Numbered from the stretch's first letter, positions 32,766 to 43,074 are shown. The stretch: DNA of 64,000 nucleotides from an uncultured Oscillibacter sp. (GCA_910584075.1 CAJTZI010000006.1:8871-72870), one strand, 5' to 3'. The notes: generated by a model not told the origin, from the sequence alone. Numbers and translations: made by a program.

Positions 32766-33060
32766 CTATATCCCCGGCGGACAGGAATTTGAGGCCCTGG
32801 GCATCGTGAAGGGCACGGTGGTCCAGTCCAAAAACTTCGGCAAGGACTTTATGGCCAGCATGAAGACCCTGGTGGGCGGCGAGATCGTGGGCTACACGGA
32901 GATGCTGGTAGAGGCCCGGCAGATCGCCACCAAGCGCATGGTGGACGAGGCGGAGGCCCTGGGGGCGGACGCCGTCGTCAACATCCGCTACGGCTCCTCC
33001 TCCGTGATGCAGGGAGCCGCCGAGATCATTGTCTACGGCACGGCGGTAAAGCTGAAATGA
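32746..33060 (+). CDS. YbjQ family (UPF0145) heavy-metal-binding-domain protein
   Basis: 104 residues. The YbjQ pattern is clear: GTVVQSKNFGKDFMASMKTLVGGEIVGY, then ARQIATKRMVDEAEALGADAVVNIRY. These proteins form homopentamers; the metal-binding name is historical and the role is unknown, sometimes linked to envelope or trafficking functions. ATG 32746 is inside the previous gene with AAGGAGGAG upstream. It overlaps the hydrolase gene by ATGA. Confidence 0.9.
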   Translation: MKLLNIDYIPGGQEFEALGIVKGTVVQSKNFGKDFMASMKTLVGGEIVGYTEMLVEARQIATKRMVDEAEALGADAVVNIRYGSSSVMQGAAEIIVYGTAVKLK

Positions 33061-33827
33061 TAACAGTCACCTTTCTGGGACACAGCGGATTTCTGGCGGA
33101 GCTGCCCTCCGTGGCGCTGCTGTTTGACTGGACAGAGGGGGAGCTCCCGTCCCTTCCGGAGGATAAGCCCCTGTACGTTTTTGTCAGTCACGCCCACCCG
33201 GACCACTTTGACCCCAAGATCTTTGCCCTGGATCAGTGGAAGGGGGAGGTTCTGGATGACGTGGACGGCGGGAACCGGGACATCTATTTCCTCTTGGGCC
33301 ACGGCATCACCCTGGATGTCCGCCGCCTCCAGCGCTGGGGCATCTCTCCGGAGACGGCGGGGAAGGCCCGGGTGCGCAAGGGCGGCCAAAGCCTCTCCCT
33401 GCCCCGGGCGGAGATCGAGACCCTGTCCTCCACCGACGAGGGAGTGGCCTTCCTGGTGACGGCGGACGGCCTCACCCTCTTCCACGCCGGAGACCTGAAC
33501 TGGTGGCACTGGGAGGGGGAGGACACGGCCTGGAACCGGAACATGGAGGTGAACTTCAAGCGGTACACAGAGCCCCTGCGGGGCCGCCGGATCGACCTGG
33601 CCATGCTGCCCCTGGACCCCCGGCTGGGAGAGGACGGCTTCCGGGGCCCCAGTTACCTTCTGGAGACGGCGGATATCCGGCGATTTCTTCCCATGCACCA
33701 GTGGGGAGACTTCGGCTTTACGGAGAAATTTCTGACCCGTTACCCGGAATTTGCGGAACAGACTGTCCCCGTCGCCGGGGCGGGACAGGTATTCTCTCTG
33801 AGGGAGGGTCCGGACAGCGGCAATTGA
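33057..33827 (+). CDS. MBL-fold metallo-hydrolase (UlaG-like)
   Basis: 256 residues. The HxHxDH metal site is visible as SHAHPDHFDP near residue 43, with TLFHAGDLNWWHW near residue 141 supplying further ligands. It belongs to the beta-lactamase-superfamily group often annotated Zn-dependent hydrolase; the substrate is unknown. It is coupled to ybjQ by an ATGA overlap and closes the MerR operon. Confidence 0.85.
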   Translation: MITVTFLGHSGFLAELPSVALLFDWTEGELPSLPEDKPLYVFVSHAHPDHFDPKIFALDQWKGEVLDDVDGGNRDIYFLLGHGITLDVRRLQRWGISPETAGKARVRKGGQSLSLPRAEIETLSSTDEGVAFLVTADGLTLFHAGDLNWWHWEGEDTAWNRNMEVNFKRYTEPLRGRRIDLAMLPLDPRLGEDGFRGPSYLLETADIRRFLPMHQWGDFGFTEKFLTRYPEFAEQTVPVAGAGQVFSLREGPDSGN

Positions 33828-34149
33828 GAATCCCCGGCATCCGGCCATCGAGGGTGCCGGGGCGAAAACCACCCGCCCGTCCTCCGGGAAATCCGGTGGT
33901 TTGAAGAGGACAGGCGGCGGGCTGCCGCCCCGTTTCCCCGCAAATGCCGGGGTACCGGCGCAGGGACGGCGCTTTGAACCGGCAAAGGCCCCGGCAGCCA
34001 GACGGAGCTGCCGGGGCCTTCGCTGTTCCGTGGGATGAACCGCGGGGAAATTTGAAATCTTTTATGCAACTTTTCCCTTTTCTTTCGGGGAATTTCATGA
34101 TATCATCTCCCTACGCAGAAAAGTAATACCTATTTTCAGGAGGCCGGTT
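33828..34149 (+). other. Intergenic region with several hairpins before fhs
   Basis: 322 bases without a gene. Hairpins: CCCCGGCA/TGCCGGGG (33833-33862), AAACCACC/GGTGGTTT (about 33867-33903) and AAGGCCCCGGCAGC/GCTGCCGGGGCCTT (about 33987-34022), the last a likely terminator of the MerR operon. TGATATCAT near 34096 resembles an extended -10 for fhs. No tetrahydrofolate riboswitch core was recognised. Confidence 0.45.
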
Positions 34150-35823
34150 ATGAAGAATCTGTCCGACATTGAGATCGCGCAGCAGTGCGCCATGCGTCCC
34201 ATCACGGAGATCGCCCAGACCGCCGGGGTGGAGGAGAAATACCTGGAGCTCTACGGCAATTACAAGGCCAAGGTGGACTACCGCCTCCTGCGGGAGCGCG
34301 CGTCAGGCGGCGGGAAGCTGATTTTAGTCACCGCCATCAATCCCACCCCCGCCGGGGAGGGCAAGACCACCACCACTGTGGGTCTGGCGGACGCCATGCG
34401 CCGCCTGGGGAAGAACACCCTGGTGGCCCTGCGGGAGCCGTCCCTGGGGCCGGTGTTCGGCGTGAAGGGTGGTGCCGCCGGCGGCGGATACGCCCAGGTG
34501 GTGCCCATGGAGGACATCAATCTCCACTTCACCGGGGACTTCCATGCCATCGGCGCGGCCAACAACCTGCTGGCCGCCATGCTGGACAACCATATTCAGC
34601 AGGGCAACCAGCTGGGCATTGACGTGAAGAAGATCACCTGGAAACGCTGTGTGGACATGAACGACCGGCAGCTGCGAAACATCGTGGACGGCCTGGGGGG
34701 CCGGATGCAGGGCGTGCCCCGGGAGGACGGGTTTGACATCACCGTGGCCAGCGAGATTATGGCGGTGCTGTGCCTCTCCGCGGACATTCCGGACCTGAAA
34801 GCCCGGCTGGGCCGGATGGTGGTGGGCTACACCTGCGACGGTAAGCCCGTCACGGCCCACGACCTGAAAGCCGAAGGTGCCATGGCGGCCCTGTTGAAGG
34901 ACGCCTTAAAGCCCAATCTGGTACAGACTCTGGAGGGAACTCCCGCCTTCATTCACGGCGGTCCCTTCGCCAACATCGCCCACGGGTGCAACTCCGTGAT
35001 GGCCACCAAGATGGCCCTGCGGCTGGCGGACTACGCCGTGACGGAGGCGGGCTTCGGCGCGGACCTGGGAGCAGAGAAGTTCCTGGACATCAAATGCCGT
35101 CTGGCGGGACTGACCCCCAGCGCCGTTGTGGTGGTGGCCACGGTCCGGGCGCTGAAAAACCACGGGGGCGTGGCCAAGGCGGACCTGAACCAGGAGAACC
35201 TGGAGGCCCTGGAGAAGGGCCTGCCCAACCTGCTTCAGCACGTGGGGAACATCAAGGACGTGTTCGGCCTGCCCTGTGTGGTGGCCGTCAACGCCTTCCC
35301 CACAGACACCGCGGCGGAGCTTGCACTGGTGGAGGAGAAATGCCGGGAGCTGGGCGTCAGCGTGGCCCTGAGCGAGGTGTGGGCCAAGGGCGGCGAGGGC
35401 GGTCTCAGTCTGGCGGAGGAGGTGGTCCGCCTGTGCGAATCGCCCAATGAATTCCGGTTTGCCTACGACGCGGAGGCCCCCATTGAGGAGAAGCTAAACG
35501 ACATTGCAAAAAAGATCTACCACGCCGACAGGGCGGAGCTCACCGCCGCCGCCCGGAAGCAGATGAAGGAGCTGGAGGAGCTGGGGTTCGGCAGGCTGCC
35601 CATCTGCATGGCGAAGACGCAGTACAGCTTCTCCGACGACGCATCGAAGCTGGGGGCTCCCAGCGGGTTCACCGTCACGGTGCGGAATTTGAAGGTCAGC
35701 GCCGGGGCGGGATTCCTGGTGGCGCTGACGGGAGATATTATGACCATGCCCGGACTGCCGAAGGCACCGGCGGCGGAGAAGATCGACGTGGACGAGAACG
35801 GAAGGATTACGGGGCTGTTCTGA
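34150..35823 (+). CDS. fhs: Formate--tetrahydrofolate ligase
   Basis: 557 residues, full length. Activates formate with ATP and THF to 10-formyl-THF in one-carbon metabolism and the methyl branch of the Wood-Ljungdahl pathway. Seen are LVTAINPTPAGEGKTTTTVGL with the P-loop near residue 67, GPVFGVKGGAAGGGYAQV and FTGDFHAIGAANNLLAA. AGGAGG precedes the ATG. No other folate gene is adjacent. Confidence 0.97.
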   Translation: MKNLSDIEIAQQCAMRPITEIAQTAGVEEKYLELYGNYKAKVDYRLLRERASGGGKLILVTAINPTPAGEGKTTTTVGLADAMRRLGKNTLVALREPSLGPVFGVKGGAAGGGYAQVVPMEDINLHFTGDFHAIGAANNLLAAMLDNHIQQGNQLGIDVKKITWKRCVDMNDRQLRNIVDGLGGRMQGVPREDGFDITVASEIMAVLCLSADIPDLKARLGRMVVGYTCDGKPVTAHDLKAEGAMAALLKDALKPNLVQTLEGTPAFIHGGPFANIAHGCNSVMATKMALRLADYAVTEAGFGADLGAEKFLDIKCRLAGLTPSAVVVVATVRALKNHGGVAKADLNQENLEALEKGLPNLLQHVGNIKDVFGLPCVVAVNAFPTDTAAELALVEEKCRELGVSVALSEVWAKGGEGGLSLAEEVVRLCESPNEFRFAYDAEAPIEEKLNDIAKKIYHADRAELTAAARKQMKELEELGFGRLPICMAKTQYSFSDDASKLGAPSGFTVTVRNLKVSAGAGFLVALTGDIMTMPGLPKAPAAEKIDVDENGRITGLF

Positions 35824-35829
35824 TCAAAT

Positions 35830-35880
35830 TGGGATCAGGCCTTTTGAATAGGCCTGCGGGGGTGCAGGGGGCAGAGCCCA
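35830..35880 (-). repeat. Dispersed GC-rich repeat, copy 1
   Basis: Behind fhs: AGGCCTTTTGAATAGGCCT hairpin, then GCGGGGGTGCAGGGGGCAGAGCCCA. It matches the element at 36692-36750 in reverse complement and more weakly that at 53749-53815. Confidence 0.55.
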
Positions 35881-35916
35881 CTGTAAATCTCCCGTAATTT
35901 CGGCGGAACCAAAGAC

Positions 35917-35956
35917 AAAAGCGAGATAACCGCATTTTGACGGTCATCTCGCTTTT
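35917..35956 (+). terminator. Terminator of fhs
   Basis: Arms AAAAGCGAGAT and ATCTCGCTTTT enclose an inner ACCG/CGGT stem. Flanking A and T runs make it usable in both directions. Confidence 0.75.
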
Positions 35957-36083
35957 CAGCCACTATTACTATTTATACTGACAGATAATTTTTCCGGCAG
36001 TTTCATCAAATTTGTGTCTTGCATCATACCAACAGACCATGATACAATCAGACAGAAAAATGGAAATATGAGAGGTAATCATA

Positions 36084-36581
36084 TTAGAAACCGAAGAGAG
36101 ACTGTTTGATCAGTATAAAAGAGTGGACAATATTTGACGCGATATGTTTTCAAGTCAGAGCGGGATCAGTCAATACATCACGGAGATGGAACGGAATCCT
36201 TTCCACAGCCGTTCTGCGGTGCCGCTGTGGGATGAGGATTATCGCAGATTGAAGCGTGTGCGATGGATGCGGAATCAAATAGCTCATACGGCATCTGCGA
36301 CGGATTGTAATGAAAACGACGTGGCGTGGCTGGGGGAATTCCACATTTGGCTTTTGGAACAGCGGGGTCCACTTGCATTGCTGTGGAAATCAGATCAAAA
36401 ACGGTCGAGGCCCTCTCCCCGGCGCGAATGTGAGCAAAGGACCGGCGAGGAACAAAGAGTAAGCGAAAACGCCCAGGGGCAGAAAAAAGAGGATATTTCC
36501 TTGAAAAGGATATTCATGGTGCTTATTGGGATGGCTATCACCGCAGTGTTTCTTATTTTCTATCGGATCATGGCCATATAG
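36084..36581 (+). pseudogene. Membrane protein gene with lost start and in-frame TGA
   Basis: From ATG 36144 the frame gives 145 residues: SSQSGISQYITEME, DEDYRRLKRVRWMRNQIAH, WLGEFHIWLLEQRGPLALL, a charged linker and a C-terminal transmembrane helix (IFMVLIGMAITAVFLIFY). The same frame upstream reads ETEERLFDQYKRVDNI-stop-RDMF, which looks like the family's true N-terminus with TGA (36135-36137) where a Cys codon would fit. No ATG, GTG or TTG precedes it; TTA at 36084 may be a decayed TTG. It resembles small DUF6548-like proteins. A shortened protein from 36144 could still be made. Confidence 0.55.
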
Positions 36582-36691
36582 TTCGTACATTTCTCTCGCT
36601 TGGTTTATTTCTTTATTTTTTATGGATTGGGCAGTCATCCACCACGGATGACTGCCCGCATAGCTATTTTGACGAGGAATCAGGGGAGCGC

Positions 36692-36750
36692 CAGGGGCTC
36701 TGCCCCTCGCCCCCGCAAGCCTTCGAGAAGGCTTGGTCAAAACCCTTTCC
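36692..36750 (+). repeat. Dispersed GC-rich repeat, copy 2
   Basis: GGGGCTCTGCCCCTCGCCCC, then the hairpin CAAGCCTT-CGAG-AAGGCTTG and TCAAAACCC. It lies directly 3' of pyk and may act as its terminator. Related to copies at 35830 and 53749. Confidence 0.55.
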
Positions 36751-36754
36751 CCGC

Positions 36755-38491
36755 TTACTGCGGCAGCGTCTGCACAACGCCCCGGGCGCAGTCCACGGAC
36801 ACCAGCACGCCGTCCTCCAGCCGCTTCGTGGCGGACACAGCCCCCACAATCACCGCCTTGTTCAGGGTCAGGCCCACTGTGGCGGCGTGGCCCTCCGTAC
36901 TGCCCTCCTCGCAGATGACCGCGGCGGCCTCCCGGATGTAGGGCAGGAAGTCGTTGTTGGTATAGGGCACCACCAGCACGTCGCCGGGGCGGAACTTCTC
37001 CGCGGCCTCCGCCGCGGTGCGGCAGACGCAAAGCCGTCCGCTGGCCATCTGGGCCCCCACGCCCACGCCGTTGATGAGGGAGCCGCCCACCTGGCGGACC
37101 CGGATCATGTTGGTGGTGCCGGCCACGCCCACGGGCACGCCGGCGGTGACCACCACAATGTCCCCCTGCTTCACAAGCCCCGCGTCCTCCGCCGCCTGGA
37201 CGGCGAAGTCCACCAGCTCGTCGGTGCTGCCCGCGTAGGGCATCATGATGGGCGCCACGCCCCAGTAGAGATTCATCTGCCGCCGCACCTGGGGGTCCAG
37301 CAGCAGGGCCACCACGGTGGTGCTGGTGCGGAAGCGGCTGACCATCTGGGCGGTGGTGCCCCCCTGGCTGACGGTGAGGATGGCGTCCGCGCCGATGTCC
37401 AGGGCCGTGGTACAGGCAGCATGGGCCGTGGCAGCGGTGATGGACATCTTCTTGCCGTCCATCTTCACCCGCTTGGAGCAATCGATGCTGGACTCCGTCT
37501 TACGGGCAATGGCGTCCATGGTCTTCACAGCTTCCACAGGGTACCGGCCCGCCGCCGTCTCGCCGGAGAGCATGATGGCGGAGGTGCCGTCGTAGATGGC
37601 GTTGGCCACGTCGGTGATCTCCGCCCGGGTGGGGCGGGGGTTCTCCATCATGGAGTCCAGCATCTGTGTGGCGGTAATCACCGGCTTTCCGGAGGCCAGG
37701 CACCGGGTGATCATCTGCTTCTGGATCACGGGGATCTCCGTGAAGTCGATCTCCACGCCCAGGTCCCCCCGGGCCACCATGACGCCGTCCGCCACGGCCA
37801 GAATCTCCGGGAGATTGGAGATGCCCTCCTGGTTTTCGATCTTGGCGATGATGCGGATCTGGGAATCCCGCTGGTCCAGCAGGCGGCGGATCTCCCGCAC
37901 GTCGGCGGCGGAGCGGACAAAGCTGGCGGCGATGAAGTCAAAGCCCTGCTCCGCGCCGAAGAGGATGTCCTCCCGGTCCCGCTGGTTCATATAGGGCATG
38001 GAGAGGCGTACGTTGGGGATGTTGACGCCCTTGTTGTTCTTCATCACGCCGTCATTCTCCACCCGGCAGCGGATGGCGGAGGCAGTGGTCTCCAGCACCG
38101 TCAGGCGCACCAGGCCGTCGTCCAGGAGGATGGTGTCCCCCTCCTTCACGTCCCCGGGCAGCTCGGCATATGTGATGGCGCAGCGGCTCTCGCTGCCCAC
38201 GATGTCCTCCGTGGTCAGGGTGAACTCCGCCCCGGAGCGCAGCGTCACAGAGCCTTCCGCGAAGGTTTTAAGGCGCACCTCCGGACCCCGGGTGTCCAGC
38301 ATGGCCGCCACCGGCAGGTCCAGCTCCTCCCGCAGCTTTTTCAGCTGGTCCAGACGGGCTCCGTGCTCCGCGTGACTGCCGTGAGAGAAGTTGAACCGGG
38401 CCACGTTCATGCCCGCGAGCATCATCTCACGCAAAACACCCTCCCGGTCCGTGGCAGGCCCCAGGGTGCACACAATCTTTGTCTTTCTCAT
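36755..38491 (-). CDS. pyk: Pyruvate kinase with C-terminal PEP-utilizer-like domain
   Basis: 578 residues. Converts PEP and ADP to pyruvate and ATP, the last step of glycolysis. The N-terminal barrel has TKIVCTLGPATD, RFNFSHGSHAEH and MVARGDLGVEI; MITRCLASGKPVITATQMLDSM includes the signature region. Beyond residue about 480 an extra domain (DVLVVPYTNNDFLPY, AAVICEEGSTEGHAATVGL) corresponds to the swivelling phosphohistidine-like domain of Bacillus/Clostridium enzymes. The canonical T-S/T-H motif reads STEGHA, so the His is present. It has its own promoter. Confidence 0.97.
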   Translation of the reverse strand: MRKTKIVCTLGPATDREGVLREMMLAGMNVARFNFSHGSHAEHGARLDQLKKLREELDLPVAAMLDTRGPEVRLKTFAEGSVTLRSGAEFTLTTEDIVGSESRCAITYAELPGDVKEGDTILLDDGLVRLTVLETTASAIRCRVENDGVMKNNKGVNIPNVRLSMPYMNQRDREDILFGAEQGFDFIAASFVRSAADVREIRRLLDQRDSQIRIIAKIENQEGISNLPEILAVADGVMVARGDLGVEIDFTEIPVIQKQMITRCLASGKPVITATQMLDSMMENPRPTRAEITDVANAIYDGTSAIMLSGETAAGRYPVEAVKTMDAIARKTESSIDCSKRVKMDGKKMSITAATAHAACTTALDIGADAILTVSQGGTTAQMVSRFRTSTTVVALLLDPQVRRQMNLYWGVAPIMMPYAGSTDELVDFAVQAAEDAGLVKQGDIVVVTAGVPVGVAGTTNMIRVRQVGGSLINGVGVGAQMASGRLCVCRTAAEAAEKFRPGDVLVVPYTNNDFLPYIREAAAVICEEGSTEGHAATVGLTLNKAVIVGAVSATKRLEDGVLVSVDCARGVVQTLPQ

Positions 38492-38549
38492 GATTTTTTA
38501 CCACCTTTCCTCAATGGTAATCGTTTTTCTCATCCTCTGATACCTCTCC

Positions 38550-38577
38550 ATTGTATCATGCCCGGGCCAAATGTAAA
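38550..38577 (-). promoter_or_regulatory. Promoter of pyk
   Basis: Minus strand TTTACA (38577-38572), 16 bases, TACAAT (38555-38550) with extended TGA before the -10. The leader is about 50 nt. Confidence 0.65.
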
Positions 38578-38682
38578 TGCACAAATCCGCACAAAAGACG
38601 GGGGAAACCGGCGGTTTCCTTGGCGCGGGTCCGTCAAAAGGAAAAAAACACAGCGGACGGAGGGCCGCCGTGTCAGGCACTT

Positions 38683-39453
38683 TTATGTACCGTTCAGCCG
38701 CAAGAGTCCCCACAGCAGTCCATAGATCACCGGCTGGTGCAGCAGATACACCAGCAGGGAGTACCGCCCCAGGGCGCTGAGCACCGGGACCCGGGCGCCG
38801 CCCATGGGAATCCGCCGGCGCTCCCGCCAGAGGCGGTTTACGAAGTACCCCGTGAGGAACAGGAAGAACCAGGGCAGCAGGGAGAAGTAGTCCGTGGAGG
38901 AAAAATCCTCCGGGGGAAAGCCCAGGAAGGCCGTCAGCAGGTTTCGGTACAGCCAGGGCGGCAGGGTGAAAAACCGCAGGCCCTCAAAGCCCAGGCTGCC
39001 ACTGTTCACGTTCCGCAGCAGGAAAAACAGCGCCGCGCTGCCCACCAGGCCCACCCGGGCGGGCAGCCGGTTCAAAAACCGCTCCAGAGGGACCATCAGC
39101 AGCATGCAGCTCCCCAGCAGTGTCAGCACGCCGAAGACCACCCGGTTGGCAGGCATGACCAGCAGCGTCACCGCCGTCACCAGGAGACCGCCGCCGAAGA
39201 CCTCCAGCCCCCGCCGGAGGGGCTTGCTCCCCAGGGAGAAGCAGAAGCCGGAGAGGAGGATGAAGGTCCAGCAGATGCTCTGCTGCCAGACGCAGGCCGC
39301 GGCGGAGGAGTACCAGCCCCAGTCCGCGCCGAAGAGATAGACCATGTCCCAGCAGGCATGGTAGGCGATCATGCTCAAAAGCGTCAGCCCCCGCAGATTA
39401 TCCAGCGCCGCCCAGCGCCGCACATCCCACTTTTTTCCCGTATAGCGTCTCAA
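38683..39453 (-). CDS. DUF1624 (heparan-alpha-glucosaminide acetyltransferase-like) membrane protein
   Basis: About 256 residues with seven to eight hydrophobic helices. The N-terminal ALDNLRGLTLLSMIAYHACWD and later LGRYSLLVYLLHQPVIYG are typical of the DUF1624/acyltransferase-3-like family, thought to move acyl groups across the membrane. The substrate is unknown. The TTG at 39453 is preferred: AGGAGGGG lies about six bases upstream. ATG 39474 would include that site inside the coding region. Confidence 0.82.
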   Translation of the reverse strand: MRRYTGKKWDVRRWAALDNLRGLTLLSMIAYHACWDMVYLFGADWGWYSSAAACVWQQSICWTFILLSGFCFSLGSKPLRRGLEVFGGGLLVTAVTLLVMPANRVVFGVLTLLGSCMLLMVPLERFLNRLPARVGLVGSAALFFLLRNVNSGSLGFEGLRFFTLPPWLYRNLLTAFLGFPPEDFSSTDYFSLLPWFFLFLTGYFVNRLWRERRRIPMGGARVPVLSALGRYSLLVYLLHQPVIYGLLWGLLRLNGT

Positions 39454-39484
39454 AACCGCCCCTCCTCTGTTCATCCCGCGCAAG

Positions 39485-39510
39485 AAAAGGGCGGCCGGAC
39501 CGCCCTTTTT
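39485..39510 (-). terminator. Terminator of asnS
   Basis: Stem AAAAGGGCGG/CCGCCCTTTT with a five-base loop, between asnS and the DUF1624 gene. Confidence 0.7.
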
Positions 39511-39523
39511 CTCTCTCAGGCTC

Positions 39524-40918
<1,395 letters not shown>

Positions 40919-40963
40919 GAATCTTCACCCATTTCTCCTTTTTGTTCCGTATCATGGTCTTTG

Positions 40964-40992
40964 ATTGTACCACGGTTCTTTCCATTTTACAA
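40964..40992 (-). promoter_or_regulatory. Promoter of asnS
   Basis: Minus strand TTGTAA (40992-40987), 17 bases, TACAAT (40969-40964), with an extended TGG before the -10. Confidence 0.75.
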
Positions 40993-41062
40993 GGGGGCCC
41001 ATCCACCTTTCACACCCTTTAGACAAAACTTCCCCAAAAGCGCAAATACGGCGGAAGCAGAA

Positions 41063-41092
41063 GAGGCGGCCCTCCCACCGGAGGGCCGCCTC
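41063..41092 (-). terminator. Terminator of the nhaC operon
   Basis: Perfect 13-bp stem GAGGCGGCCCTCC/GGAGGGCCGCCTC with a CACC loop; the minus-strand tail TTCTGCTTCC is moderately T-rich. Confidence 0.6.
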
Positions 41093-41139
41093 AGCTTGTC
41101 GAAAAACGACCGGATAGAAAAACAGGAGGAACGCGAGGG

Positions 41140-41550
41140 TCAGCGGCCCATCCCGGCAATGTAGATCTTCGGGTTCATCTTCTTCGCCAGAGCCAGCACC
41201 GCCCGGGCGTCCTCCGCCTTCATCACAAAGACCCGGGTGGTGATGTCCTTTCCAAAGTGAAGCATCACGTTGGGGGCCGCCTTTTGAGTGTCCTGATGGA
41301 TGGTGGTAATCTCCTCCCAGGTCCAGCAGCTGTGCTGGGAACAGCCGAACAGGCGGCTGTGGATATCCACTCCCTCCTGGGAGACGATATGCTCCTTCCG
41401 AAAAAAACAGGCCAGAACCACCAGCAGCATCATCGGCACATAGATCCACTGCTTCCGCGCGATCTCAAGCAGGAGCATGCACACCGCCAGCAGAAGGAGA
41501 ACCGCTTTGACCCAGGTCTTGCGCTCTCGCAGGATTCCATAATAACGCAT
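41140..41550 (-). CDS. Two-helix membrane protein with PH-like soluble domain
   Basis: 136 residues: two adjacent transmembrane helices (WVKAVLLLLAVCMLLLEIA; WIYVPMMLLVVLACFF), then a soluble part (EHIVSQEGVDIHSRLFGCSQHSCWTWEEITTI). The YcxB/bacterial-PH-like pattern is a turn plus WEEI. Function unknown. Its ATG directly abuts the nhaC stop, so the pair is one operon. Confidence 0.7.
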   Translation of the reverse strand: MRYYGILRERKTWVKAVLLLLAVCMLLLEIARKQWIYVPMMLLVVLACFFRKEHIVSQEGVDIHSRLFGCSQHSCWTWEEITTIHQDTQKAAPNVMLHFGKDITTRVFVMKAEDARAVLALAKKMNPKIYIAGMGR

Positions 41551-43074
41551 TTATTTCTGAGCAGCTTTCTCCGTGCCGCGGATTTTGGCCAGGGCTGCCA
41601 TCGCTTTCTCATGGGCGTCGTCCGGGGCGCCGGCAGGCGCGCCGCCGGTCTTCAGCTTACCCAGAACGTTGGTCCGGGACCCGTCGGCATAGAGGATGTT
41701 GCCGCCGTAGCTGGCCGTGATGATGGCGTAGATGGGGTTGATGATGTTCATGAAGCAGAAGGGCAGATAAGAGAGGGTGGGCACACCCAGGATCCGGGAG
41801 TGATACGCGCCGCAGGAGGACCAGGGGATCAGGGGAGACCACAAGGTTCCGCCGTCCTCCAGGGTCCGGGAGAGCATATTGCGGCCAAGGCCCAGCTCGT
41901 CGTACTTGTCCTTGTACATGCTGCTGGGAATGATAAGTCCCAGGTACTGGTCACACATGGTGGTGATGCAGAACATAGAGGTCAGAATGGTGACCACAAT
42001 CAGCTGGAAAGGCGTTTTGACCTTCTTGATGAGACTGCCCAGCAGAGACTCCACCGCGCCGATCTTCTGGAGAATGCCGCCGAAGCCCACGGCGATGATC
42101 ACCAGGTTGTTGGTCCAGAGCATACTGTCCATACCGCCCCGGTTCAGCAGGGTGTCACACAGCTCGTTGGCCGTCTCGGCGGAATAGCCGTAGTGGGCCA
42201 TGGTGATGCAGTCGGAGAAATTAGCGCCCTGGAAGATCACAGCGAAGATGCAGCCCACCACGGAGATCAGCAGTACGCCGGGGATGGCCGGGCTCTTCAA
42301 AAGGGCCACCACGATGATAAACAGCACGGGCAGCAGCAAAACGGGGCTCATGTAGGCGTAGTGGTCCACAATGGCCTCAGACAGCTCGTTAGCCATCTGG
42401 GGGTCGTAGCTGGCGCTCCCCTGGAGGGAGATGACCGCGTAGATGACAATGGCGATCACAAGGCTGGGAAAGGTGGTGGTAACCATGGCCCGCACATGGT
42501 CGAAAAGCCCCGTCTGGGCGGAGCCGGCGGCCAGATTGGTGGAATCGGACAGGGGGGAGAACTTGTCACCGCAGCAGGCGCCGGAGAGGATCATGCCGGC
42601 CACTAGGCCCGGGTGCAGGCCCATGGTCTCGCCGATGGCCATAAACGCGATGCCCAGGGTCGCCACCACGGTCCATGCGGAACCCAGGGCGATGCCCACG
42701 ATGGCGCAGAGGATGCAGGCCAGGGGCAGGAACATTCCGGGAGTGATGCACTTGAGACCGTAGTAGACCACGGCGGGAATGGTGCCGCACCACTCGAAGG
42801 AGCCGATGAGGCAGCCTACGCAGAGGATAATGATGATGGCCTCCAGGGACTGGTTCACCGCGTCCAGAGCGCTGGCCAGCATCTCTTTATAGTCATAGCC
42901 GCACCGCCAGCCAACCAGCATGGCCACCGCGCAGGCGATCAGCACCGGAATATGGGGGTCCTGTCCCCAGCCGAAGGCATAGTTGGAGATCATGATTGCC
43001 AACAGAACGACGATGGGGATCAGCGCCTCAATCTTGTTTGGCAGACGTTTGGCAGGTTTCTTCTGTGTTTCCAT
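41551..43074 (-). CDS. nhaC: NhaC-type Na+/H+ antiporter
   Basis: 507 residues, about eleven to twelve membrane helices. NhaC family blocks are WSINxA-like GLKCITPGMFLPLACILCAIVG, GIAFMAIGETMGLHPGLVAGMILSGACCGDKFSPLSDSTNLA and LWSPLIPWSSCGAYHS. Exchanges Na+ for H+ (some members malate/lactate) for ion and pH balance. RBS AGAAGGAGAAGAG precedes the start. A two-version promoter is seen at 43225-43252. Confidence 0.92.
   Translation of the reverse strand: METQKKPAKRLPNKIEALIPIVVLLAIMISNYAFGWGQDPHIPVLIACAVAMLVGWRCGYDYKEMLASALDAVNQSLEAIIIILCVGCLIGSFEWCGTIPAVVYYGLKCITPGMFLPLACILCAIVGIALGSAWTVVATLGIAFMAIGETMGLHPGLVAGMILSGACCGDKFSPLSDSTNLAAGSAQTGLFDHVRAMVTTTFPSLVIAIVIYAVISLQGSASYDPQMANELSEAIVDHYAYMSPVLLLPVLFIIVVALLKSPAIPGVLLISVVGCIFAVIFQGANFSDCITMAHYGYSAETANELCDTLLNRGGMDSMLWTNNLVIIAVGFGGILQKIGAVESLLGSLIKKVKTPFQLIVVTILTSMFCITTMCDQYLGLIIPSSMYKDKYDELGLGRNMLSRTLEDGGTLWSPLIPWSSCGAYHSRILGVPTLSYLPFCFMNIINPIYAIITASYGGNILYADGSRTNVLGKLKTGGAPAGAPDDAHEKAMAALAKIRGTEKAAQK

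Noticed and set aside
36135..36137. In-frame TGA as selenocysteine codon
   Set aside because: No SECIS-like hairpin was recognised directly downstream, no start codon exists upstream, and a Cys-to-stop mutation in a decaying gene is simpler.
40919..40992. T-box riboswitch before asnS
   Set aside because: The predicted leader is only about 40 nt, with no room for specifier and antiterminator stems.
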